Shown piece after piece: positions 18,693 to 27,878 of a stretch of 64,000 nt of DNA. Position 1 is the first letter of the stretch; every line of letters starts with the position of its first letter. Both the position numbers and the translations under genes were made by a program. This DNA comes from Campylobacter fetus subsp. fetus (GTDB lineage Bacteria > Campylobacterota > Campylobacteria > Campylobacterales > Campylobacteraceae), in NCBI RefSeq assembly GCF_900475935.1, contig NZ_LS483431.1:744001-808000 (forward strand). Direction: 5' to 3'. The notes under the pieces were generated by a model. That model worked only from the letters and a program-made list of their open reading frames with translations, did not search any database and was not told the origin of the DNA.

Positions 18693-19706
18693 TTATGCGA
18701 AATCTAACATTTTATCCAAAGCTAGTTTTGCATAGTGTATATTTTCTTGCGGTACAATCACTTCGTTCATCATAGTAAATAACTCACTTCTGCCTTCCAT
18801 AGCCTCTAAAACTCTTAGCAGATCATGCAAAGTAGTTTCGTTCATAGTAGGACAAATCGGAGGAGTGCTTGAGAGTACAAAAGTATTATTTGAACCTTTT
18901 CTTAAGCGATTAACAAGATTAAATTCAGTTCCGATTGCGATAGTTTGGGCAGGGCTTAGCTTTTTAACAAAATCTATGATTTGACTAGTAGATCCTACAA
19001 AATCAGACTTTTCTACGACGCTTGGATCACACTCTGGATGGGTTATGATTAGTATATCTTTATACTTTTTTCTATAATTTTCGATATCTTGCGTGGTAAA
19101 AGCTTGATGTACGGAGCAAAAACCATCATAGCAAAGAATTTGGGACTCTAAAATACTTTTTTTATCTGCTTTATTTAGTATGCAAAAACTTAAACCCTTT
19201 TTTTTGGCTAGGTTTATTCCTAAGCATCTATCTGGTAAAAAAAAGATTTTTTTATTACTTTGAATAGCGTAATCAAAAATTTTATCGGCATTACTAGAAG
19301 TACAAACGACTCCGCCCATTTTTCCTACTTCTGCTTTCACGGCTGCGCTAGAATTTATATAAACTATAGGGAAAATATCTTCTTTGGCTATACCGCATTG
19401 TGTGATTTTTTCTATACTTTGCTTAAAATACTCCTCATCAATCATTTTTGCCAAAGAACAGCAAGCTAGTTTTGGCATTATGACTTTTTTGTGCGGAGAT
19501 AAAATTTTAACGCTTTGCCCCATAAAAGCTACTCCGCAAAAAATAATTAAATTTTTATCACTTTTAGATGCTTTTTTGGCTAATTCTAGACTATCTCCGG
19601 TAATATCGGCTATTTCTACAATCTCATCTTTTTGGTAATAATGAGCTACCAAAAGAGCATTTTTATCTTTTAAATATTTTTTAATTTGCGTTTTTAGACC
19701 CTGCAT
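18693..19706 (-). CDS. nadA: Quinolinate synthase
   Basis: 337-residue NadA, which condenses iminoaspartate with dihydroxyacetone phosphate to quinolinate in de novo NAD synthesis. Typical signatures are V-A-H-Y-Y-Q at the N-terminus, the F-C-G-V-A-F-M-G cysteine, V-V-C-T-S-S-N-A, F-L-P-D-R-C-L-G and H-P-E-C-D-P, the cysteines expected to hold the oxygen-sensitive [4Fe-4S] cluster. Preceded by GAGGAAG. NadB and NadC genes, often neighbours, are not in the window. Confidence 0.93.
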   Translation of the reverse strand: MQGLKTQIKKYLKDKNALLVAHYYQKDEIVEIADITGDSLELAKKASKSDKNLIIFCGVAFMGQSVKILSPHKKVIMPKLACCSLAKMIDEEYFKQSIEKITQCGIAKEDIFPIVYINSSAAVKAEVGKMGGVVCTSSNADKIFDYAIQSNKKIFFLPDRCLGINLAKKKGLSFCILNKADKKSILESQILCYDGFCSVHQAFTTQDIENYRKKYKDILIITHPECDPSVVEKSDFVGSTSQIIDFVKKLSPAQTIAIGTEFNLVNRLRKGSNNTFVLSSTPPICPTMNETTLHDLLRVLEAMEGRSELFTMMNEVIVPQENIHYAKLALDKMLDFA

Positions 19707-20214
19707 AGCTACTTCCTCGGTATAATTTATTATTTTAGTTATTATAAGATAATTTTTTTAAATTTGGCTTTTTAAGATAAATTATGATATGTTTTACAAT
19801 TACTATTATATATTTATGGTTATTTAGGTTGGCAATTTTGATCTTTATTATTATTTTTTATATATGCAACATTTATAGATAATTCAATAAAAATTGATGA
19901 AAATATATTTTATAAAATAAAGGATAATTAGTAAATTTAAAATTGATGTCTAGAGTTAAAGGAATTTTTTAGCGTATTTAATAATCATCTTCAAGCAGAT
20001 ATGCCAATTAATAAAATTTATATCTTTTTTCAGATATAAATACGCGTATCGAATATAATTACATTAACAGTTCAAATAGATATTTTATGTTATTTTAATG
20101 TATTGAAATTTTTATAAAATAACGATATAATCGTTGTTTGTGTCACTTGTCTTGTTTTTAACAATTTTTTCACAAAATTTGATTAAAATTATAAAAAATA
20201 TCTTAAGGATAATA
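19707..20214. other. 508-bp non-coding region between nadA and macA
   Basis: Very A/T-rich intergenic stretch between divergent nadA and macA with no credible gene. It holds a 9-bp inverted repeat ATTTATATC/GATATAAAT (20016-20024 / 20033-20041, loop of 8), an 8-base palindrome TACGCGTA (20041-20048), and the macA promoter with its own palindrome at 20121-20135. It is much longer than needed for two promoters, so a small RNA or several operators could be present. Confidence 0.6.
20103..20135 (+). promoter_or_regulatory. macAB promoter overlapping a perfect palindrome
   Basis: -35 TTGAAA (20103-20108), 17-nt spacer, -10 TATAAT (20126-20131). The -10 is inside a perfect dyad AACGAT-ATA-ATCGTT (20121-20135), as expected for an operator that blocks RNA polymerase. 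The leader to the macA ATG would be about 77 nt. Confidence 0.6.
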
Positions 20215-21399
20215 ATGAAAAAATGGATAGCAGCTGCAGCTGTTTTGGTGGCTATTTTTGGTTTTTGGTACTATCAAAATTCCAAAAAACCAGAAAATGA
20301 GTATCTAACAACTATAGTAAAAAAAGGAAATTTAACCCAAAGCGTAGAAGCCGTAGGCGAGGTTTTTGCGGAGAATTTAGTAGATGTTGGAGCTCAAGTA
20401 AGTGGACAAATAAAAGAACTTTATGTAAAAGTTGGAGATAAAGTTAAAAAAGGCGATAAAATCGCTCAAATAGACTCTATAAAACAGCAAAATACGCTAG
20501 ATCAACAATTAGCAGCTCTTGAGATACTAAATGCTAAGCTAAAATCAGCTAAAATTTCTTTAAACATAGCTGAAATTCAGTATAATCGTGAACTAAGACT
20601 AGCAGAACAAAATGCAACATCTGTTGAAAATTTAGAAAACTATAAAAATACTCTAAGTCTTCAAAACGCAAGTTTAAAAGAGATAGAAGCCCAAATAAAA
20701 CAGACTCAAATAGAAATAAGTACGGCCAGAACAAATTTAAACTATACGGATATTAGAGCTCCGTTTGATGGAGTTGTAGTTTCTGTGCCAGTAGAGGTCG
20801 GACAAACTTTAAATGCGAATCAAACAACTCCGACTTTGGTAAATATAGCCGATCTTAGTAAAATGGAAATTAGAATGCAAATAAGCGAGGGCGACGTACC
20901 CAAGATAAGCATAGGCGATAGAGTAGAATACAGCATTCTTTCGGATATAAATAAAAAATATACAGGATCTCTTACATCTATAGATCCCGGTCTTACTACG
21001 CTAAGTGATGGAAAATATAAAACCACAAGCTCTAGTTCAGGTTCAAGCTCTAGTTCGGGTAGTTCGGCAGTGTATTATTATGCAAAATTAAAAGTCGATA
21101 ATTCAAGCGAGTTTTTAAGAATCGGTATGACGACGCAAAATACTATAATAATAAAAGAGATAAAAGATACTCTTTTACTTCCTACGATGGCTATAAAAAG
21201 TGATGAAAACGGTAATTTTGTTCTTATAAAAAACGGTGAAGAGATAAAAAAAGTAAGAGTAGAGGTGGGTATTAGTAGCAGTGTTGATACTCAAATTCTA
21301 AGCGGGTTAAGCGAGGGAGATGAAGTAGTTACGTCTCAACTTGGCGGCGATGAATTAAAAAAACTTTTAAATACTAGATCACCAAAGATAAGAGTATGA
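20215..21399 (+). CDS. macA: MacA-type periplasmic adaptor (membrane fusion protein)
   Basis: 394-residue membrane-fusion subunit that links an inner-membrane MacB transporter to an outer-membrane channel. It has a single N-terminal membrane anchor (residues 4-20), a biotinyl-lipoyl-like half-motif V-G-A-Q-V-S-G-Q-I-K-E-L-Y-V-K-V-G-D, a coiled-coil hairpin at about 85-170 and the second half-motif I-R-A-P-F-D-G-V-V-V. A Ser-rich linker (S-S-S-S-G-S-S-S-S-G) near residue 280 is unusual. ATG 20215 is set by AAGGA upstream; an earlier in-frame start at 20134 lies within the presumed leader. Overlaps macB by 4 nt. Confidence 0.92.
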   Translation: MKKWIAAAAVLVAIFGFWYYQNSKKPENEYLTTIVKKGNLTQSVEAVGEVFAENLVDVGAQVSGQIKELYVKVGDKVKKGDKIAQIDSIKQQNTLDQQLAALEILNAKLKSAKISLNIAEIQYNRELRLAEQNATSVENLENYKNTLSLQNASLKEIEAQIKQTQIEISTARTNLNYTDIRAPFDGVVVSVPVEVGQTLNANQTTPTLVNIADLSKMEIRMQISEGDVPKISIGDRVEYSILSDINKKYTGSLTSIDPGLTTLSDGKYKTTSSSSGSSSSSGSSAVYYYAKLKVDNSSEFLRIGMTTQNTIIIKEIKDTLLLPTMAIKSDENGNFVLIKNGEEIKKVRVEVGISSSVDTQILSGLSEGDEVVTSQLGGDELKKLLNTRSPKIRV

Positions 21400-23321
21400 T
21401 AAAACTAGAAAATATTAAGAAAAGTTTTATAACCGGCGGCGTTAGTAGTGAAGTTTTAAAAGGTATAAATTTAGAGATAAAAAAAGGCGAGTTTGTAGCC
21501 ATCATAGGTCAATCAGGTAGCGGAAAATCTACGCTTATGAATATCTTAGGCTGTCTTGATACCCCAACTAGCGGAAAATACCTTTTGGACTCTTTGGATA
21601 TAAGCAAATTTAAAAAAGACGAGCTTTCAAATTTAAGACTTAAAAAATTCGGTTTTATATTTCAGCGTTATAATCTTCTAAGTTCAAATGATACTAAAAG
21701 CAATGTTGCGCTTCCTGGAATTTATGCAGGTATGAGTAAAGCCGATAGGATAAATAGAGCAAAAGATATCTTAGTAAAACTTGGATTAGAAACTAAATTT
21801 GATACTATGCCAAACCATTTGAGTGGTGGTCAGCAGCAACGCGTTAGTATAGCAAGAGCGCTTATGAATGGCGGGGAGATACTGCTTTGCGATGAGCCGA
21901 CTGGTGCTCTTGATAGTAGCAGCGGCGTGATGGTTATGCAAATTTTAGATAGTTTGCACAAAGACGGTCATACTATCATCGTAGTTACTCACGATAAAGA
22001 TATAGCTGCTTGGGCAGATAGGATTATCGAGATAAAAGACGGAAATATCATAAGCGATACTAGAAAAAATAGTCAAATTTATGAACTGAAACAAAATTTA
22101 AAAGAGATAAAACCTAATTTAAAAGCTATAAGAGATCAGTTTTTTGAGAGTTTTGTTATGTCGCTCGGCGCTATAAAATCGCATAAATTAAGATCGTTTC
22201 TTACCATGCTCGGTATCATCATCGGTATAGCTTCTGTTATTTGTGTTGTAGCTCTTGCTAAAGGTAGTCAGCAAAAAATCCTATCTGATATCAATAATAT
22301 GGGCACAAATACGATTACTATATTTCCCGGAAAAGGTTTTGGCGATATGCACTCAGGTAGAGTTCGCAGTCTTAGCATCGATGATTCAAATTTATTGGGA
22401 AAGCTTGATTTTGTTGATTTTTCAACTCCTAGAATGAACACTAGTGGACTTTTGACCTATGCAAATCAGAGTTTTAGCGGTAGTCTTAGAAGCGGAAGCG
22501 AGTACTCTTTGGCGATATCCGGACTTAAGATAGAAAAGGGTAGAGATTTTACAAAAGACGATATTATAAACTCAAGATCAAATATCATAATAGATCAATT
22601 TACAAAAGATGCATTTTTTAAAGATGTAGATCCTATCGGAAAAGTAATTTTATTTAACAAACAACCATTTACGATAGTAGGCTTAGTAAAACGAGATGAG
22701 ACTTCTTTTAGCGGCGATAACTTAACTGTATATGCTCCATATACTACAACTATGAATAAATTAACAGGCGATAGAGATATAAGATCTATTATGTTAAAAC
22801 TAAAAGATGGAGTAAATGCTCAAGTGGCTGAGCAAAGCATAATCGAAGTTTTGAAAATTAGGCGCGGAAGTAAGGATTTTTTTACTAGAAACTCAGATAC
22901 TATCAGACAAACCATAGAAAGTACGATGAATACGATGAGTCTTTTGATATCTGGAATCGCGCTTATATCTTTGATGGTCGGCGGAATAGGTGTTATGAAT
23001 ATCATGTTAGTTAGTGTATTTGAGCGTACAAAAGAGATAGGTATAAGAATGGCGATAGGCGCAAAAAGCAAAGATATAATGACTCAATTTTTGATAGAAG
23101 CGATACTGCTTTGTGCTATTGGCGGAAGTATAGGAATAGGGCTTGCATATGCGATTGGTTACGGATTTAACGTATTTGGCGGAGATTTTAAGATGATATT
23201 TAGCACGGCTTCTATATTTATAGCGCTTGGAGTTTCGAGCTTGATAGGCATAGTTTTTGGCTATATACCTGCTAGAAACGCATCTAAGCTAAATCCTATA
23301 GATGCGCTTTTAAGGGAGTAA
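21396..23321 (+). CDS. macB: MacB-type ABC transporter (ATPase-permease fusion)
   Basis: 641-residue half-transporter of the MacB family, moving macrolides, peptides or toxins from the periplasm through a TolC-like channel. The N-terminal ATPase has Walker A G-Q-S-G-S-G-K-S-T, the Q-R-Y-N-L-L Q-loop, signature L-S-G-G-Q-Q-Q-R and Walker B I-L-L-C-D-E-P-T-G-A-L-D. It is followed by one membrane helix, a large periplasmic domain (about 295-515) and three C-terminal helices with the G-I-R-M-A-I-G-A-K motif. Overlap with macA (ATGA) and a 2-nt gap to the channel gene indicate one operon. Confidence 0.95.
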   Translation: MIKLENIKKSFITGGVSSEVLKGINLEIKKGEFVAIIGQSGSGKSTLMNILGCLDTPTSGKYLLDSLDISKFKKDELSNLRLKKFGFIFQRYNLLSSNDTKSNVALPGIYAGMSKADRINRAKDILVKLGLETKFDTMPNHLSGGQQQRVSIARALMNGGEILLCDEPTGALDSSSGVMVMQILDSLHKDGHTIIVVTHDKDIAAWADRIIEIKDGNIISDTRKNSQIYELKQNLKEIKPNLKAIRDQFFESFVMSLGAIKSHKLRSFLTMLGIIIGIASVICVVALAKGSQQKILSDINNMGTNTITIFPGKGFGDMHSGRVRSLSIDDSNLLGKLDFVDFSTPRMNTSGLLTYANQSFSGSLRSGSEYSLAISGLKIEKGRDFTKDDIINSRSNIIIDQFTKDAFFKDVDPIGKVILFNKQPFTIVGLVKRDETSFSGDNLTVYAPYTTTMNKLTGDRDIRSIMLKLKDGVNAQVAEQSIIEVLKIRRGSKDFFTRNSDTIRQTIESTMNTMSLLISGIALISLMVGGIGVMNIMLVSVFERTKEIGIRMAIGAKSKDIMTQFLIEAILLCAIGGSIGIGLAYAIGYGFNVFGGDFKMIFSTASIFIALGVSSLIGIVFGYIPARNASKLNPIDALLRE

Positions 23322-23323
23322 AT

Positions 23324-24622
23324 TTGAAAAATATAATATTTGTTTTATTTAGCTTGATTTTTGTCGGATGTGCTTCTAAATCTCTGGAGTATAATGTAAA
23401 AAACGTAAATTTTTATGAGCCTTCATGGTATAAAGATTTTAATCAAACAGTGCTAAATAATTTAGTAGATTTGAGTTTAAAAAATAGCGAAGATATAAAT
23501 ATCGCTGTTTTAAATTTAGAGATCGCCATGTTAAAAGCAGGGCTTATCAGAGACGATTTTTTCCCGACTCCTTCAGGTAAATTTGGAGCATCGACTAATA
23601 AAGATATCAAAACATCTAGCGGTTGGAAAAACGGTTTTTCTAGTGAGTTTGCTCTTAGCTATGAAGTAGATATTTACGGTAAAATTTTTGATAATTACGA
23701 AGCTAGAGACTGGGAAGCTAAAGCTAGTCAAAGTACTCTTGAAAATCTGCGTCTAACGATAATAAATAGCGTGACCGATACGTATTTTAATATACTTTAT
23801 CTAAATGACGCTATAAGAAATTTAAAACAAAACTTAGAGAATTTAAATATGCTTGATAGGCTTGTTTTTACTAAGTATGAATTAGGCAAAGAGGAAATTT
23901 TAAGCGTAAGGCAGAGCAGACAAAATATACTTGATCTGCAAAATCAAATTTTATCAAATATCAGAGAGCTAGAAACTAGCTATGAAATCATTAAAAACTT
24001 TACTAGAAGCGATATTAAATTTGATGAATTAAGCCTTTCAAACGTCCAAAATAGCGACATAAGCCTTGATATAGATTTTGCGATATTAAAAAATAGACCA
24101 GATATAAATGAGGCTATTTCAAATTTAAACGCTAGTTTTTACGACTATAAAGTTAGTGAAAAAAATCTCTATCCGAGTGTTAGCATAGGTGCTAGTTTAA
24201 GTGATAGTGACTCAAAATTTAGTGATAGTTTTGGATTTAATATTTTAGGCGGTACTTTAAATATCAATTTACCTTTTCTTGATTATTCACGGTTAAAAAA
24301 GCAGATAAATATATCTGAAGCGCAGTTTAAAAAAAATGTTTTAACATATGAAAAAACTCTTTCAAATGCTGTAAATGAGGTGATAAAATATGTAAATTAT
24401 TATGAGGGCGATAAACAAAGATATGAAAATATGCAAAATATCAAAAAAGAACGCGAAATGATAGTAGCGATCTATGAAAGTAAATACAGCGAGGGCAAAG
24501 CTGAGTTAAAAGATCTTTTGGAGGCCAAAAACTCTCTTATTAGCGTACAAAATATGCTTTTAAATCAAAAATATCGTCTTTTAAATGATGAGTTGAGTTA
24601 TTATAAAGCTATAGCAAAATAG
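23324..24622 (+). CDS. TolC/NodT-family outer-membrane efflux lipoprotein
   Basis: 432-residue outer-membrane channel protein. The N-terminus has a lipobox, L-I-F-V-G-C, predicting lipidation at Cys16. Two homologous helical repeats with long amphipathic heptads (A-V-L-N-L-E-I-A-M-L-K-A and N-R-P-D-I-N-E-A-I-S-N-L-N-A) fit the TolC/OprM fold. The start is TTG, two bases after the macB stop, with a strong AAGGGAG five bases upstream. It should complete a MacA-MacB-outer-membrane tripartite pump. Confidence 0.9.
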   Translation: MKNIIFVLFSLIFVGCASKSLEYNVKNVNFYEPSWYKDFNQTVLNNLVDLSLKNSEDINIAVLNLEIAMLKAGLIRDDFFPTPSGKFGASTNKDIKTSSGWKNGFSSEFALSYEVDIYGKIFDNYEARDWEAKASQSTLENLRLTIINSVTDTYFNILYLNDAIRNLKQNLENLNMLDRLVFTKYELGKEEILSVRQSRQNILDLQNQILSNIRELETSYEIIKNFTRSDIKFDELSLSNVQNSDISLDIDFAILKNRPDINEAISNLNASFYDYKVSEKNLYPSVSIGASLSDSDSKFSDSFGFNILGGTLNINLPFLDYSRLKKQINISEAQFKKNVLTYEKTLSNAVNEVIKYVNYYEGDKQRYENMQNIKKEREMIVAIYESKYSEGKAELKDLLEAKNSLISVQNMLLNQKYRLLNDELSYYKAIAK

Positions 24623-25882
24623 ATGAATTTATTTCAAACCAAAATGCAGATTGCTACTGTGATTGGCCTTTGCATTTTGATTTTTGGAGTAAATTTAATG
24701 CTTGAGTATTTTAAATTTGAGAGTTTTAGAGATGCTAAATATTCGTTTATAAATGCAAAAATTATTCAAAATTATGAAAAACAGGGAAAAAATAACAGTT
24801 ATTTTATTTTAAAGCTCAAATCTAACGAGTTTACGTTTTATACAAGAACAAAAAACAAGATCGATTTTACAGATGCAAGAGTCGGCGTAATCAGTAAAAA
24901 TCTTAAATTTAAAGAGTATTTAAAGAATAGTTTTTTCTTACCTAATTTTAAGATCGAACCTCAAAAAAGCAGTCTAAGCTTCACGGATAATGTTCAAAAT
25001 AGCATAGAAAATCAGCATGAAAATCCTAAATTAAAAGAGCTTTACAGCGCTCTTTATCTTGCTTCACCTATAAATAAAGATCTAAGAGCGAACGTGACAA
25101 ATTGGGGTATAGCTCATATTATAGCTATTAGCGGATTTCATCTTAGTCTTATATTTGCTTTTATATTTTTTATCGTAAAGCCGGTTGTTATACCACTGCA
25201 AAGTAGATATTTTCCATATGTAAATATAAATTTTCATCTAAGTATTTTTATATTTATTTTAATGGGATTTTATCTTTATATTTTGGATTTTACTCCTAGT
25301 TTTTTGCGTTCATATATAATGGGGGTTTTTGGATTTTTACTTCTTAGCAGAGGACTAAGTATATTTAAATTTGGAAATTTGTGTTTGACTATTTTGATTG
25401 CTGTTGCTTTTAGTCCGAAACTTCTGTTTTCGATCGGATTTTATTTTTCTTGTTTAGGTGTATTTTTTATATTTTTATATATCCATCATTTTGGAGATAA
25501 AAACGATCTAAAAAGTAGACTCAAGATAGCCTTGCATACTTTATATTTGGAGATTTTCGTATTTGGTGCGATGAATATTCCGGTGTATTATTTTTTTACT
25601 TCGGCAAGTTTGTACCAATTAAGCGTTATACCTTTGGCTTATGTTTTTGTTGTTTTTTATCCTCTTAGTATAATTCTTCATTTTTTTAATCTCGGAGGAA
25701 TTTTCGATTTGCAAATGCTTGCTTTTTTAGAATTTGCTAATAAACAAAGTGATATTTTCATACCGTTTTGGATATTTGTATTTTTTAATTTTTTACTAAT
25801 TCCTGCTATTAAATTTAAAAGTATAGCCATATTTTTATCTGCTGGAGGTATGGTTTTATTTATCTTTTCATTGATATTTTAA
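24623..25882 (+). CDS. ComEC/Rec2-family competence membrane protein
   Basis: 419-residue polytopic membrane protein with the ComEC competence core: an N-terminal anchor, an OB-like soluble region (about 35-115) and a helix bundle containing W-G-I-A-H-I-I-A-I-S-G-F-H-L-S, the signature of the DNA-uptake channel family. It lacks the C-terminal metallo-beta-lactamase-like domain of the larger ComEC proteins, as is usual for short epsilonproteobacterial forms. Translation starts at ATG directly after the TAG of the efflux lipoprotein, so it may be co-transcribed with macAB although its job is unrelated. Confidence 0.85.
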   Translation: MNLFQTKMQIATVIGLCILIFGVNLMLEYFKFESFRDAKYSFINAKIIQNYEKQGKNNSYFILKLKSNEFTFYTRTKNKIDFTDARVGVISKNLKFKEYLKNSFFLPNFKIEPQKSSLSFTDNVQNSIENQHENPKLKELYSALYLASPINKDLRANVTNWGIAHIIAISGFHLSLIFAFIFFIVKPVVIPLQSRYFPYVNINFHLSIFIFILMGFYLYILDFTPSFLRSYIMGVFGFLLLSRGLSIFKFGNLCLTILIAVAFSPKLLFSIGFYFSCLGVFFIFLYIHHFGDKNDLKSRLKIALHTLYLEIFVFGAMNIPVYYFFTSASLYQLSVIPLAYVFVVFYPLSIILHFFNLGGIFDLQMLAFLEFANKQSDIFIPFWIFVFFNFLLIPAIKFKSIAIFLSAGGMVLFIFSLIF

Positions 25883-25888
25883 TTTGTA

Positions 25889-27121
25889 TTAAATTTGAGG
25901 CTTCAATCCGTTAAATATAAATATATTTAATCCGTTTTTATAGCAGTACTCTAAATTTAGATTGTGACTTTTTAATATATTATCTACGATATAAAGACCA
26001 AGACCAAAGCTTTTTTTAGCGTTTGAACCTTGCGTAAATGGCTCTATATAATAGTTAAGCTCTTGTTCAAGTTTGTCGCCTTTGGTTATAAATTTGATAT
26101 TTTTATTTGTAATAGTTATATTTATATGTTTATCGTCTGAATACTTTATACCGTTATCTATCATATTTTTAAAAGCGATAGATAATAGTTTAAAATCACC
26201 GTTTATGCTCACATCGTCTATGGCATTTATCGTGATTAATGATTTTTCCGCCATTGCTATATCTGCGGCTTCATCTATGATATCTACTATTTTATATAGT
26301 TTTGAGTTTTCTATAGCTATTCCAGATGTTACTCTTTCTAATGCTGCAAATTCGTTTATAAGACTTTCTAGGCGTTCAAATACGTTTATAAGCCTCTCTT
26401 GATTTTTAGTTTTTTCTATCATTTCGGCTGTTATCCTGCCTTTTGTGATAGGTGTTTTTAATTCGTGCATAATGTTTCTTAAAAATAACTGGCGCGATTG
26501 ATTTAAAGATTTTATCTGCATTACTGCATTATAAAATGCATCTGCGACTTCAGATATTTCGTCATTTCCTGTACTTACGTTTTTTATATTTAGATTTCCA
26601 CTTGCAAATTTATCTATTTGACGCTTTAATTTTCTTAAAGGTTTTATTTTTCTTATTATAAATATATATGTTATAAGAAGTATAAAAAATACAAGCCCAA
26701 AAATTACTTTGATAATATCATATCTATAGGGTTGATAATTATTATCTTGCAGTAACAAAGTAGTGTCTTTATGAACTATTTTTAGATAATTTCTCTTTTT
26801 AAAAAATAAAATAGCGCTTGATCCTATATCTGCAGATATCTCTTCTAGTATGCTAGCATTTGTTAGTATTTCGCTTTTTAGTTTTTGATTTTTTATCTCA
26901 GGCATCTCAAAATTTTGTATCTGGCTTTTGTACTCGTTCTCATCTATAAGTTCGCTCATATAAAGTAAAGTAGCTCTTGCAACGACTGAGTATTTTGTGT
27001 TTAGCTCTCTTGTATAATTTTGTTTATCATAATCCATCAACCATAAAAACGCAAGAAAAATGCTAGTCGTAGCTATAGCAAAAATTAGAGTTATCGTATA
27101 AAAAATCGATGAAAATTTCAT
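25889..27121 (-). CDS. cprS: Sensor histidine kinase CprS-like
   Basis: 410-residue membrane histidine kinase. Helix 1 at about 7-28, a periplasmic sensor region to about 135, helix 2 at about 138-160, HAMP (K-P-L-R-K-L-K-R-Q-I), H-box M-H-E-L-K-T-P-I with the phospho-accepting His, N-box F-K-N-M-I-D-N-G-I-K-Y, and a G-box G-L-G-L-Y-I-V-D. It overlaps the response regulator by 4 nt (ATGA). The neighbouring htrA, cbpA and hspR match the C. jejuni cprRS locus, a system tied to envelope stress and biofilm, so the name is by synteny. Confidence 0.88.
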   Translation of the reverse strand: MKFSSIFYTITLIFAIATTSIFLAFLWLMDYDKQNYTRELNTKYSVVARATLLYMSELIDENEYKSQIQNFEMPEIKNQKLKSEILTNASILEEISADIGSSAILFFKKRNYLKIVHKDTTLLLQDNNYQPYRYDIIKVIFGLVFFILLITYIFIIRKIKPLRKLKRQIDKFASGNLNIKNVSTGNDEISEVADAFYNAVMQIKSLNQSRQLFLRNIMHELKTPITKGRITAEMIEKTKNQERLINVFERLESLINEFAALERVTSGIAIENSKLYKIVDIIDEAADIAMAEKSLITINAIDDVSINGDFKLLSIAFKNMIDNGIKYSDDKHINITITNKNIKFITKGDKLEQELNYYIEPFTQGSNAKKSFGLGLYIVDNILKSHNLNLEYCYKNGLNIFIFNGLKPQI

Positions 27122-27792
27122 TGTTCTAGTTTGTAGCCAACGCCGCGTATAGCGTGAATGTATTTTGGCTCTTTTGGATTTTCGCCAAGCTTTACTCTTA
27201 TACGTCCTATGATAACATCTATGCTTTTGTTTGTACTATCCTCGTTTATAGAGTCGCAGTTATAAATAAGCTCTTCTCTACTTATAGCTCCTCCTTCTTT
27301 TTTAATTAAGTATTTTAGTATATCGTATTCGGCGACTGTGAGATTTAAAGGCGTTCCTTTTAGTGTTATAATATGTTTAAAATCATCACAAATTAGATCT
27401 TTTTTTGCCTTATTTTCTTCTCTTTGTTTGATATTTTGTCTTCTTAAATGGCTTTTTATTCTAACTAGCAGTTCTTGAGGATTATATGGTTTTGGAAGAT
27501 AGTCGTCTGCTCCAAACTCAAAAGCATTTACTTTATCGCTTAGATCGTGTCTTGCACTTGAAATAATAATAGGAATATCGTTTTTCTTTCTTATCTCTTT
27601 GCATACTTCAAGTCCATCGATACCGGGCAAAGTAAGATCTAAAATAACTAGATCAAATTTACTTGTATTTAGTGTGGAAAGTCCTAAATACGGATCTTCG
27701 CAAGTAGTGATACGTACGTCAAATTGTTCTAAATACTCTGTTAAAATTTCAGCAAGCTCTAAATCGTCTTCGATCATTAAAATATTTATCAT
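27118..27792 (-). CDS. cprR: OmpR-family response regulator CprR-like
   Basis: 224-residue response regulator. The receiver domain has acidic residues E8-D9-D10, phospho-acceptor D in V-I-L-D-L-T-L-P-G-I-D-G, a conserved S/T (I-I-S-S-A-R) and K in L-P-K-P-Y. The C-terminal winged helix (about 130-224) ends V-I-I-G-R-I-R-V-K-L...G-V-G-Y-K-L, typical of OmpR/PhoB regulators. Partner of the overlapping kinase gene. In C. jejuni the homologue is essential and influences htrA expression; that is prior knowledge, not seen here. Confidence 0.9.
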   Translation of the reverse strand: MINILMIEDDLELAEILTEYLEQFDVRITTCEDPYLGLSTLNTSKFDLVILDLTLPGIDGLEVCKEIRKKNDIPIIISSARHDLSDKVNAFEFGADDYLPKPYNPQELLVRIKSHLRRQNIKQREENKAKKDLICDDFKHIITLKGTPLNLTVAEYDILKYLIKKEGGAISREELIYNCDSINEDSTNKSIDVIIGRIRVKLGENPKEPKYIHAIRGVGYKLEQ

Positions 27793-27816
27793 GCAAAGCC
27801 TTTTAAATTTGATTTT

Positions 27817-27822
27817 ATTATA
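27817..27822 (-). promoter_or_regulatory. Candidate -10 box for cprRS
   Basis: TATAAT on the minus strand, 25 nt before the cprR start. It lies between the htrA terminator hairpin and the gene, which supports separate transcription of cprRS. No good -35. Confidence 0.4.
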
Positions 27823-27853
27823 ACTAAGAAAGATTAAATATATTTTTAAATAC

Positions 27854-27872
27854 AGCCGGCGTTTGACCGGCT
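27854..27872 (-). terminator. Terminator hairpin after htrA
   Basis: G+C-rich stem AGCCGG (27854-27859) / CCGGCT (27867-27872) with a 7-nt loop, six bases beyond the htrA stop. A-rich and T-rich flanks occur on both sides, with the better T-run on the plus strand. It separates htrA from cprRS. Confidence 0.6.
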
Positions 27873-27878
27873 TTTATA

